Translations under genes and position numbers: made by a program
Source of the DNA: Chrysogorgia sp. JL179-B06
Taxonomy: Eukaryota; Cnidaria; Anthozoa; Scleralcyonacea; Chrysogorgiidae
Assembly: GCA_035772405.1 (NCBI GenBank)
Contig: JAYKKM010000205.1
Span: 144,501-208,500, forward strand
Direction: 5' to 3'
Length of the DNA stretch: 64,000 bases
In this document: positions 34,747 to 41,925 of the stretch, piece after piece
Position numbering within the stretch: the first letter of the stretch is position 1
Layout of the letters: each line of letters starts with the position of its first letter
The notes under the pieces: model-generated
What the model saw: only the letters and a program-made list of their open reading frames with translations
What the model was told of the DNA's origin: nothing
Databases searched by the model: none

Positions 34747-35901
34747 ATGGCTCGTGTGAAGCAGACTCATAAAAATTTGGAAAGTGGAAAATCAATTGCT
34801 CGGGTTGAAAGTAGGGGAAAAGATATTCCTAAAATGTTAAAACAACGTCGTCTAGAGCGACAAGAATATCGTAATAAGACTCTGGATATTTCAGATGGTG
34901 AATGCTGTCAAGGAAAAAAGAAAGTCAAACATTGTACAATTAAAGACAACATTGCACAGTCGCAATTAAATTTCGCTGTACCGATAGCTCAAGAACAGCC
35001 CAGTTACATTCTACATCCGCAAGCGAAGTATAACGCGTCGCCACAGCAAGCAAAGATACCGTCTTTACCCCAGCAAGTAAATTCACCTCTACTACCGCAA
35101 GCGAAGTATAACGCATCGCCACAGCAAGCAAAGATACCGTCTCTACCCCAGCAAGTAAATTCACCTCTACTACAGCAAGCGAAGTATAACGTGTCGTCGT
35201 GGCAAGCAAAGATACCATCTCTACCCCCGCAAGTAAACCACCTACCTCTACTATCGCAAGAACAGTATAATATACCCCTTCAAACACCGCAAGCAAAGTA
35301 TAATGCATCTCCTATTCCCCCGCAAACGATCTCACCGCCACGGCCCGAAGATGAATTAGATAATTACATATACGATATGCCTATTGATTTCTTTGGACAA
35401 ATCCCTATTCCTTCTCCTGCGAATTTAATACGAATGTGTGATGAAATGGTACCCGTTCAACAAGGAAAACAATTATTACAAATTGTGGATGAATTAGCAA
35501 ATGCTCTTTCCCCAACATTATCTCCTATTCCTCTTTCACCACCACAACTACCACAACCACCTAATTCACCCCAGCCATTATTTCCAGTGTGTGAAGAAGA
35601 GGAAGAAGAAGAAGAGGAAGACGACCGAGAAGTATTGAACGATCCACCATTGAAGAAAAGATGTTATAAACGTTCGTTAATATATATGAAACGTGAAAAA
35701 AAAGGCGATGAACATCGTGAAGAAAAACGAATGACAATCTATTCGAATTATGATCAAGATATTATTTGTACACAACGCGATAAATATCGTGAGTTAGAGG
35801 GTCTCTATATTGAAAAACTATATATAAATAAACAATATTTGCAATGGCGTTCTAGAAAATTTACGAGTGACCTTATGGAAAAAACGATATATAATGGATA
35901 A
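34747..35901 (+). CDS. Histone H3-tail mimic with Pro/Gln-rich repeats
   Basis: 384 residues. The N-terminus MARVKQTHKNLESGK lines up with the H3 tail after Met removal: A1, R2, K4, Q5, T6, G13 and K14 are identical. A basic stretch follows (to about residue 60), then three 26-residue repeats (QAKYNASPQQAKIPSLPQQ) at about 90-175, a Pro-rich linker, an eight-Glu acidic run (about 282-292) and a basic C-terminus (KKRCYKRSLIYMKREKKG). Such a layout fits a nuclear scaffold that presents an H3-like tail to readers or methyltransferases; this is inference. It sits in the left arm with its own TATA box, and the same element encodes a SET protein. The reading frame is intact. Confidence 0.75.
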   Translation: MARVKQTHKNLESGKSIARVESRGKDIPKMLKQRRLERQEYRNKTLDISDGECCQGKKKVKHCTIKDNIAQSQLNFAVPIAQEQPSYILHPQAKYNASPQQAKIPSLPQQVNSPLLPQAKYNASPQQAKIPSLPQQVNSPLLQQAKYNVSSWQAKIPSLPPQVNHLPLLSQEQYNIPLQTPQAKYNASPIPPQTISPPRPEDELDNYIYDMPIDFFGQIPIPSPANLIRMCDEMVPVQQGKQLLQIVDELANALSPTLSPIPLSPPQLPQPPNSPQPLFPVCEEEEEEEEEDDREVLNDPPLKKRCYKRSLIYMKREKKGDEHREEKRMTIYSNYDQDIICTQRDKYRELEGLYIEKLYINKQYLQWRSRKFTSDLMEKTIYNG

Positions 35902-35952
35902 TAATAAGGATTTGAAAAGAAAACATGATTTAAAAAAAAAGAAACCGAAATG

Positions 35953-35959
35953 TATAAAA
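35953..35959 (+). promoter_or_regulatory. TATA box for the 35,999 gene
   Basis: TATAAAA 46 bp before the ATG. Confidence 0.55.
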
Positions 35960-35998
35960 TGATATTGTTCTAAATAAAAATATCAGTAATGTGAAAAC

Positions 35999-36397
35999 AT
36001 GGAGGTGTGGAATGTCATGGTAAAAGAACTGGCACGTTTTGAAATAAAAATCAATAAAAATATGGAACAAAGTGTGTGGAAATGTCTTGACGAACATGAG
36101 AATTTATTTAAAAATATTATTGCCTATTTAAAATGTCCACGTGAACTTTTAGATGTCTATAATCGTATGGATCGCCATGAAATTGGACAAATAATAGCAT
36201 TTTTTGCTTTAATCCTGTGTTTTTTTAGATATAAACACATTGATAATGAGGAATATTATATCAAAATATTTGTACGTCAAACAATTTTAGATTTTAGAAA
36301 TTCACATCTTAAATTAATTTTATTCCCCCATGATAAAAAACACTCGTCGTGGTTTTGGTTGTGGAATATATTCTTTGAATTTTTTAAATTAGTCTAA
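35999..36397 (+). CDS. Unrecognised 132-residue protein
   Basis: ATG placed by a TATAAAA box 46 bp upstream. Helical-looking protein with a charged N-terminal half and a hydrophobic segment (IGQIIAFFALILCFFRY, about residues 62-78) that could be buried or span a membrane, and an aromatic C-terminus (SSWFWLWNIFFEFF). Convergent with the next gene. No family recognised. Confidence 0.55.
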   Translation: MEVWNVMVKELARFEIKINKNMEQSVWKCLDEHENLFKNIIAYLKCPRELLDVYNRMDRHEIGQIIAFFALILCFFRYKHIDNEEYYIKIFVRQTILDFRNSHLKLILFPHDKKHSSWFWLWNIFFEFFKLV

Positions 36398-36570
36398 ATA
36401 CAATTTTTCAATACTCTGTATTATAATGTCAGGATCTTCAAAGTTAATATTATATGATTCTATAATACTCTTAATAATAAAAGTAGTTGATTGTACTGGT
36501 ATTAGATGTAATCCTTACCCTTATAGAATAATTATATATTATATCCATATGCGGGGGGTAATATTGTAAA

Positions 36571-37560
36571 CTAAGGGGGGGTATTATTTTGTATAATACT
36601 ATTATTTTTAACTTGATCTGATAATAAACTGACTTTAAACTTATAGGGTTTACTTGTCTTATAGAATAATTTAAACCAATAAGAGTATTTCTGACAATTT
36701 TTATAACAACAGGTACAGGGTGGGGTTTTCGTTAGCATCAGCTTAACAATCTTATCGAGATTAAAAGTATAAACCCTATCGTTACTAGTTTTAAGTTTTG
36801 ATATAGGGTTATGATTTTCGCAAAAGAAAATAAAACAGCATACAAGTTGATACACTATTTTCTCAAAATTATCTAAATTATGTAGATAATAAAAAGTAGC
36901 CTTTAAATAAAACGGATCTATAAAATATAAATAAATACAGCAATATGTAAATTCATGACTAAAACAACGATTAAGTCTATGTAATGTATTACAAAGATAA
37001 GACCCTCCATACCCTATCGCTTTAGGAATTGTAGTTTGCTCATCATTAATAGTAATAGAAATAAAGTGGTAAATATCATTTCTTGGGTAATAACTGTTTT
37101 GAATTTCAATAAAAAAATTATCAGAATGATTATCATTCAAATGAAAAATAGATTTCATTAATGTTTGAGCGGGTATTAATAGTAATTTGTGATAACGCTC
37201 ACAGAGTTTTTCACCATAAATATAATATTTTCGTTGTGTATGAACAACGGGTATTATATAGTGTTGTTTATCTGTTAAGATTCGCCAATCCATACATTCA
37301 TCTTGATGCATTTCAGGTTTCATTTTTTCAATATAGGCGTAGTCTTTATATCCCCGACCAATTTGTCTCGATTCAAATTCCATACATTCGATAATTCCCC
37401 CATAGTAATAGTCACATAAGTCACAGACGGCAAATAATAATCCAATGTATCGGTTACGAAAATGTTGTATATAATACACAATTTTCAATATCGTCTTAAT
37501 ATTGGGGCCGTGGTCATTAGCTTCTGCATAGTTTCTTTTATCACCAATGTTTAACGACAT
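36571..37560 (-). CDS. Unrecognised 329-residue protein, paralog of the 54,798 gene
   Basis: Start at ATG 37,560 (46 bp after a TATATATA box). Aromatic- and Cys-rich. The N-terminal ILKIVYYIQHF.....GLLFAVCDLCDYY and the C-terminal CCFIFFCENHNP followed by CCYKNCQKYSYWF both recur, in the same order and spacing, in the right-arm gene at 54,798-55,967. The C-terminal CxxC/CxxxC set could bind zinc. Function unknown. This copy is intact, its paralog has a stop. Confidence 0.65.
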   Translation of the reverse strand: MSLNIGDKRNYAEANDHGPNIKTILKIVYYIQHFRNRYIGLLFAVCDLCDYYYGGIIECMEFESRQIGRGYKDYAYIEKMKPEMHQDECMDWRILTDKQHYIIPVVHTQRKYYIYGEKLCERYHKLLLIPAQTLMKSIFHLNDNHSDNFFIEIQNSYYPRNDIYHFISITINDEQTTIPKAIGYGGSYLCNTLHRLNRCFSHEFTYCCIYLYFIDPFYLKATFYYLHNLDNFEKIVYQLVCCFIFFCENHNPISKLKTSNDRVYTFNLDKIVKLMLTKTPPCTCCYKNCQKYSYWFKLFYKTSKPYKFKVSLLSDQVKNNSIIQNNTPP

Positions 37561-37605
37561 TCTCAAAAACGAATGATGGAACGCGTATGTTAAAGAAATC
37601 GACTT

Positions 37606-37615
37606 GTATATATAC
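37606..37615 (-). promoter_or_regulatory. TATA box for the 37,560 gene
   Basis: GTATATATAC about 46 bp before the ATG on minus. Confidence 0.6.
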
Positions 37616-37996
37616 TATTTTCCCATTCTTATAATATATATTTCTACATGTAGAATTTAACACGATTTTTGATCAAAATTTGAAAAAAGTATTATTGTAT
37701 GTATAAACTAATCCCACGAGTATATAATATATCAACTGATTTGACGTGTATGTGTTTTGGAACAACATTAGGGATTCGTGTCGTTAATCCCACAACACAG
37801 CATTGCGGCAACTAATCCCCAATAATTTGTTTAGAAGGAATCGCTAATTAGGGATTCGCGTCTCTAATTCCCACAGCACACATTCATTGTACATGAGTAT
37901 CACAAATCATCGGGATGACATGAAAGCTTTAATCAACGAACTCTGATTGGTCAAACTAATCTACCCACAGTAACACATAGTTACGCAGGATGCAAT
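37616..37996. other. Divergent promoter region, inverted copy of 32,860-33,330
   Basis: Intergenic region between divergent genes. GACATGAAAGCTTTAATCAA and GAACTCTGATTGG (37,919-37,951) are the complement of a block at 32,860-32,900. GGGATTCGTGTC/GGGATTCGCGTC repeats (37,770; 37,850) resemble GATTAACGG-type blocks at 33,150-33,300 in reverse. Confidence 0.55.
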
Positions 37997-38003
37997 TATA
38001 AAA
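37997..38003 (+). promoter_or_regulatory. TATA box for the 38,053 gene
   Basis: TATAAAA. It lies only 5 bp before an ATG at 38,008, so transcripts starting 25-30 bp downstream (an ATCAGTC initiator-like site at 38,026) would use the ATG at 38,053. Confidence 0.55.
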
Positions 38004-38052
38004 CCCGATGTCGAAAATAATTAATATCAGTCTGAGTGTAGGAGAGAGAGAG

Positions 38053-38838
38053 ATGGCAAAAATATTTGAGAAGAAGAGCAGCGAAATTAAAGAAGTAGAT
38101 GACTACATCCCGTTAGAGACAAACCTCCAGGAAGAATCTGAAGGGACGACCATCGAAGAGTTGTATGCGGGTAAATATAATTGTGCATTAAACAAATGTA
38201 AAGAAGAAATATCCCAAGAACGACAGAAATTATTTTTATCGCGTATCACACATATAATGGATTGTGAATGTTACCAGTTTAAGGGAGAGAGACCCAGTTA
38301 TCGTGAAGTAACTCTTCTCGAACTTCAAACGAACAAGTATTTTATTTATCATTGTTATGATGGGAAGTTAAAACCCTACAAAGAACTAACTCGAAGGGAA
38401 CGGTCTACTGTCTACTATCAATATCGATGTCATGGACTAGACTATTTATCTGAAAAAAAATCAAGAGATTATTTTAGTCAAAGTGAACTTATAAATAGAT
38501 TAAGTTATTTATTTCGTAATGTTTTTCCCCCGAATGCTATTATCGGGTATAAAGGTGGTGATAAAGAATCGTCGTTAGTTAAAACACTTCAAGAAAAAAC
38601 TATTTTACATTGTGTGAATCTTGAATATTTTGGAATTGAGAAGTACGATTATTTACTTTCGTTTTATAATCTTAAACCAAGAAATTGTTGGTATCATACT
38701 AGTGAACCCACATGTTTATTGTATCATTGTAGTTTGTTTGAATGTCTTTTATTTGCTGCATGTTTGTTTCGTAAATTAGAAGATGGGGATAATGAACGAT
38801 CTGTACTCTCTATGTATGATAAGGAATTTAATTTTTAA
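38053..38838 (+). CDS. Unrecognised 261-residue protein
   Basis: Start chosen at 38,053 because the TATA box lies too close to the in-frame ATG at 38,008. Charged N-terminus, then CNLEY-like signature IIGYKGGDKES, CVNLEYFGIEKYDYLLSF. That G-Y-K-G-G followed by an NLE motif recalls uncharacterised proteins in invertebrate genomes, but I cannot name the family or a function. AATAAA at 38,868 suggests termination. A splice from a GTAAAT at 38,771 to the acceptor-like TTTTTAG before 38,935 could replace the C-terminus by the next frame; both are open. Confidence 0.6.
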   Translation: MAKIFEKKSSEIKEVDDYIPLETNLQEESEGTTIEELYAGKYNCALNKCKEEISQERQKLFLSRITHIMDCECYQFKGERPSYREVTLLELQTNKYFIYHCYDGKLKPYKELTRRERSTVYYQYRCHGLDYLSEKKSRDYFSQSELINRLSYLFRNVFPPNAIIGYKGGDKESSLVKTLQEKTILHCVNLEYFGIEKYDYLLSFYNLKPRNCWYHTSEPTCLLYHCSLFECLLFAACLFRKLEDGDNERSVLSMYDKEFNF

Positions 38839-38946
38839 AATTTATTCTCTCCTGAACATTTTACCTAAATAAAAAAATACACTTTTTGATTTTAAAATCA
38901 AAAAAATATTGAATGTATTTTCCTTTTATTTTTAGAAACACAAAGA

Positions 38947-39168
38947 TTGTTTAAAAAATTATCAAAAGCACATTTAAGAAATGTTTATATTTTAAAAATA
39001 AAACGTACATTAGAACGTTATTATTTTGTTAATGATGTACATGTTATCAAAAACACTATTTTTGAAAAAATAGAAGGAGAGAGAAGTTTTAAAAAAAATA
39101 AGATGATCATAGAAACTCTTTGTACATTTAAATATATAAAAAATGATATCATTCTACGTATAGTATAA
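38947..39168 (+). CDS. Possible second exon or remnant frame
   Basis: An open 73-residue frame (LSKAHLRNVYILKIKRTLER) with no ATG near its beginning but a good acceptor-like TTCCTTTTATTTTTAG just upstream. It may be the alternative 3' exon of the 38,053 gene (phase 1 join), or a gene remnant. It ends right at the TATA box of the next gene. Confidence 0.35.
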   Translation: MFKKLSKAHLRNVYILKIKRTLERYYFVNDVHVIKNTIFEKIEGERSFKKNKMIIETLCTFKYIKNDIILRIV

Positions 39169-39171
39169 ATA
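39164..39171 (+). promoter_or_regulatory. TATA box for the 39,208 gene
   Basis: TATAAATA 44 bp before the ATG. Confidence 0.55.
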
Positions 39172-39207
39172 AAACGTTCTTATTTTTTTTCTCTTATTGG
39201 AATTAAA

Positions 39208-39891
39208 ATGAGTCAGAAAAAAATCATCCATTATAATGAACGTTTTTCGCTTTATAATCCAAGAAAATACGCGACAATTGCGTTAAAATCAGCAAATAAT
39301 CTATATGCGTTTCAAGAAGTACCTTGGACACACGGTGTAACACCATCGAGTTTTCTTGACGGTTTTAAAATTAAAACAAATATTCGTGCTCCAGGGCCAT
39401 TTACTGATTTTTCATTGACATTTAGTGACAATAGAAGTTTTCAAACAAAAAAAGCGAATTATCTTACGGGAGAATTAGAAGCAAGAAAAAAAGATTGGTA
39501 TAAACGAAAAATAATTCATAGTATTGATGTAAAACTTAAAAATAATATTGTAGAACAATATAACGATGCATTAGGATGGAGTATTGTTCAAGTTAAAAAA
39601 GAGTTATTTGACCAGGGTGAATTTGGAGCATATATTGGAAAACCTAATAAACCCTATTTTAGCTCTAATCAATTGTTTATTGATCCTGAGAAAAATTTCT
39701 TTAACGAGGGTAAACGTTTTGTAGATTTAGCTTATAATTTACCTGCTGACGAAGATTTTATATTGATTCAACGCATTCAATTTGTAGATGAGCATTTTTT
39801 TTTTAAATATGGTCTTAAATTGGCTGAAGCGAATCACCCCTATAATGAATACGATATTCTATTGTTTATTCCGATGGATATACGTAGATAG
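39208..39891 (+). CDS. Unrecognised 227-residue protein
   Basis: ATG 44 bp after a TATA box. A beta-rich soluble protein: GFKIKTNIRAPGPFTDFSLT and KKDWYKRKIIHSIDVKLKN are notable, with no Cys cluster, signal peptide or membrane segment. It could be a virion accessory or host-interaction protein; no family recognised. Intact frame, ending 44 bp before the next ATG. Confidence 0.6.
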   Translation: MSQKKIIHYNERFSLYNPRKYATIALKSANNLYAFQEVPWTHGVTPSSFLDGFKIKTNIRAPGPFTDFSLTFSDNRSFQTKKANYLTGELEARKKDWYKRKIIHSIDVKLKNNIVEQYNDALGWSIVQVKKELFDQGEFGAYIGKPNKPYFSSNQLFIDPEKNFFNEGKRFVDLAYNLPADEDFILIQRIQFVDEHFFFKYGLKLAEANHPYNEYDILLFIPMDIRR

Positions 39892-39894
39892 GGG

Positions 39895-39906
39895 TATATA
39901 TATAAA
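39895..39906 (+). promoter_or_regulatory. TATA box for the 39,936 gene
   Basis: TATATATATAAA overlapping the end of the preceding gene, about 35-40 bp before the ATG. Confidence 0.6.
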
Positions 39907-39935
39907 GATCGTTTTATCAAAGAGGGTCACGTGTC

Positions 39936-40529
39936 ATGGCTATGTTTCAGCGAGTACAAAATCAAGAGGGGTATAAGATTTATCATGATTTAACACAATA
40001 TAGTTATGTGGAATCCGTTTTTTTTTGGCAATTAGTAGGAAGTGTGGAAATTGAAAAATCAAGATATCATCTACTAATATCTATTGCTGATTATGAAAAA
40101 TATTTACGGTATAAATTTATACTGGAAGTAGAATGTTCAAAAAATCCCAAAATGTATATTATACATCAAGAGGAACACGACATTCCAGAAGAATGTTATG
40201 AATTTCTTCGTAAAATATGTGAAGCATGGAATGATGATCTATCCCCACGTATCAACGACAAAAGAATTGGAGAATATTTAAAGATACTAGATTATGATAG
40301 AAAACATTGTTTTAGTTATGAGTGTTTTAGGAGTATTATAGCCTTATATTATGATTTTTGGGTTTATAATAAAACTATAAAATACACTTGTAAAAAATGT
40401 AAAGGGGAATGCGAATGTAATGTGGATTACCCTAATTTCATCAGTGTAAATTTTAATGAAATAAGAGCTTATAATGTAGAAAAAAATTCAATGGACAATA
40501 ACCTCTTATGTAACGAAATAATACACTGA
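39936..40529 (+). CDS. Unrecognised 197-residue protein with Cys cluster
   Basis: ATG at 39,936 after a strong TATA box. N-terminal two thirds are mixed helix and strand; near residue 150 CKKCKGECEC forms a compact Cys set that may bind zinc. The organisation (long N-part, small C-terminal Cys motif) is like the 36,571 gene but no alignment is convincing. Convergent with the basic gene at 40,555. Confidence 0.55.
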   Translation: MAMFQRVQNQEGYKIYHDLTQYSYVESVFFWQLVGSVEIEKSRYHLLISIADYEKYLRYKFILEVECSKNPKMYIIHQEEHDIPEECYEFLRKICEAWNDDLSPRINDKRIGEYLKILDYDRKHCFSYECFRSIIALYYDFWVYNKTIKYTCKKCKGECECNVDYPNFISVNFNEIRAYNVEKNSMDNNLLCNEIIH

Positions 40530-40554
40530 ATGTATGTTTTTTATTTAAAAAAAA

Positions 40555-40838
40555 TTAATACATTAAAAACTTTTCAACATGGTTTCTGGGTTTATGATAT
40601 ACAAGTCCTCCTTTTTGAAAATGTCTTTTGATTTTTTTCGTTCCTAGTTTTGCAATAATTTTTACTACTTTAGCTTTTTTTTAAGCTCTTTTTTAAAATC
40701 GTTTATAAAAAGTTTGCCGTATTTATTGACTGTTTTATTTCCTCCACGTTGCCTTTTTTTCCCTTTAAAAATACCCCCACGTTGCCTTTTTTTCCCCTTA
40801 AAATCACCACCCCGTAATTCTCTTATTCTTCCTACCAT
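40555..40838 (-). pseudogene. Small basic virion-like protein, frame break at A8G
   Basis: ATG at 40,838, 2 bp after the SET stop. The first frame has the repeat FKGKKRQRGG twice and stops at 40,668. The text after the A8 run, in the neighbouring frame, continues basic and carries another IKRHFQKGG site before a stop at 40,555. The run A AAA AAG lies in frame, a classic -1 slippery heptamer, so this could be programmed frameshifting or a one-base loss. The basic stretches ending in GG resemble adenovirus pX/mu-like core precursors cut by the viral protease. Confidence 0.5.
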
Positions 40839-40840
40839 TG

Positions 40841-41392
40841 TTATGAAGGTTGTTTTCTCTGCCAATAGTTATCACCATAGTCTGCAAAAATTTCTTCATG
40901 GGCTTTTATATGTTTTATACTTTCTAAATACATTTTTTTATTATTGGGATCGTAAACAAAATCGGAATTATTTTTATATATAGAACCGGTTTTCCCATTA
41001 TTTGCATAACGTGCTGCGGCGTGAGTTGTCAAATAAGCATCGATACAAGTGTTTGCATCGTTACAAATACTATATACAGCATTTGTGTTTTTACCATATT
41101 TACGATCCAATTTGGACTGTGTTGTTTTTTGACCCGTATAATAAGAAATATTACGATCGGGTTTAAAAGGTTTTTTCCAAGCAAATAATCCTTCACCCGC
41201 ATTTGGGATCGTTGATTTCTTGATACGTAAGTTATTTTGTTTTGCTAAATGAATCCAACATTTTTTTGTTTTTGCTGTTCGTTTACGACATCTTATTTTT
41301 TTTAAGGTTTTACTTCTACATTGAAGAACGTGACGTATACTTTGAGATTTATCATTGTGTCTTTTTTTTCGAGGTAACTTAACTCTTACCAT
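40841..41392 (-). CDS. SET-domain protein (putative lysine methyltransferase)
   Basis: 183 residues. A basic, Cys-containing N-terminus (CRSKTLKKIRCRKRTAKTKK, residues 26-45) is followed by the SET fold: IPNAGEGLFAWKKP (about 63-76; SAM-site glycines), YYTGQ (about 84), AARYANNG (about 127-134, in the place of the NHS/RF-NH substrate loop) and EEIFADYGDNYW (about 166-177), the conserved E-x-x-x-x-Y-G end. The length suits minimal viral SET proteins. Such enzymes methylate lysines, usually on histones. The NHS-type Asn is replaced by an AxYAN form, also seen in some viral and protist SETs. A poly-A tract sits right before the ATG. Frame intact. Confidence 0.8.
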   Translation of the reverse strand: MVRVKLPRKKRHNDKSQSIRHVLQCRSKTLKKIRCRKRTAKTKKCWIHLAKQNNLRIKKSTIPNAGEGLFAWKKPFKPDRNISYYTGQKTTQSKLDRKYGKNTNAVYSICNDANTCIDAYLTTHAAARYANNGKTGSIYKNNSDFVYDPNNKKMYLESIKHIKAHEEIFADYGDNYWQRKQPS

Positions 41393-41398
41393 TTTTTT

Positions 41399-41713
41399 TT
41401 AAAATATAGTTTTTATTCCTAAATAATCATTATTTTTTTCATGTGTCTGAATAAAATTTACCAAACATTCAACTTTATAGATAATATCTTCGGGGCAGTT
41501 GTATATTTCTTTTTTTAATTCTGTTATTCTTTGTTTTAAAATCTTTGATGAAATAGGTATTATCTTTTCTTTATCTTCTGTAAAATTTAGTAAACATTCC
41601 CTTAAAAGATACGGGGTAAATAATATTGAGGGATCATTATCTTGAATTTCATACCCGATATAAGGTAAATTAGACGCTTGTAAATAAATTTCAATATACA
41701 CAATTTCACTCAT
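41399..41713 (-). CDS. Unrecognised 104-residue protein
   Basis: Starts at ATG 41,713 behind an A9 tract and ends 6 bp before the SET start, so both probably share a transcript. Mostly helical, with Leu- and Ile-rich SSKILKQRITELKKEI. No motif recognised. Confidence 0.55.
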   Translation of the reverse strand: MSEIVYIEIYLQASNLPYIGYEIQDNDPSILFTPYLLRECLLNFTEDKEKIIPISSKILKQRITELKKEIYNCPEDIIYKVECLVNFIQTHEKNNDYLGIKTIF

Positions 41714-41754
41714 ATTTTTTTTTACTCTCTTTTTTTTGTTTTAGTTTTTTTTAA

Positions 41755-41925
41755 ATGGGTTCTTTATCATCAAAAAAAATCCCTCCTATACTTACGTTGA
41801 CATGTATTAATATACAGGATTCATACGATGTTACTATTGATCGTGTTGATGGAGAAGACGAAAACATAAATAAAAATAAAACGGCGTGTTTTTCTTGTTT
41901 TAGAAAAAAAAAAGAAGATGAATGA
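41755..41925 (+). CDS. Predicted N-myristoylated mini-protein
   Basis: 56 residues beginning MGSLSSKKIPP: Gly2 with Ser6 and following lysines is the standard N-myristoyltransferase signal. An acidic middle (DRVDGEDEN) and a C-terminal CFSCFRKKK offer palmitoylation or membrane-anchoring residues. It overlaps the polymerase ATG by 8 bp. An A/T tract sits right before its ATG, as for other core genes. In viruses, small myristoylated proteins often act at membranes during entry or assembly; here the role is unknown. Confidence 0.6.
   Translation: MGSLSSKKIPPILTLTCINIQDSYDVTIDRVDGEDENINKNKTACFSCFRKKKEDE

Noticed and set aside
34940..35308. Minus-strand frame opposite the H3-tail-like gene
   Set aside because: Mirror of the Pro/Gln repeats; no promoter and no independent content.
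38008..38052. Upstream ATG for the 38,053 gene
   Set aside because: A TATAAAA box ends 5 bp before it, so transcripts would begin downstream.
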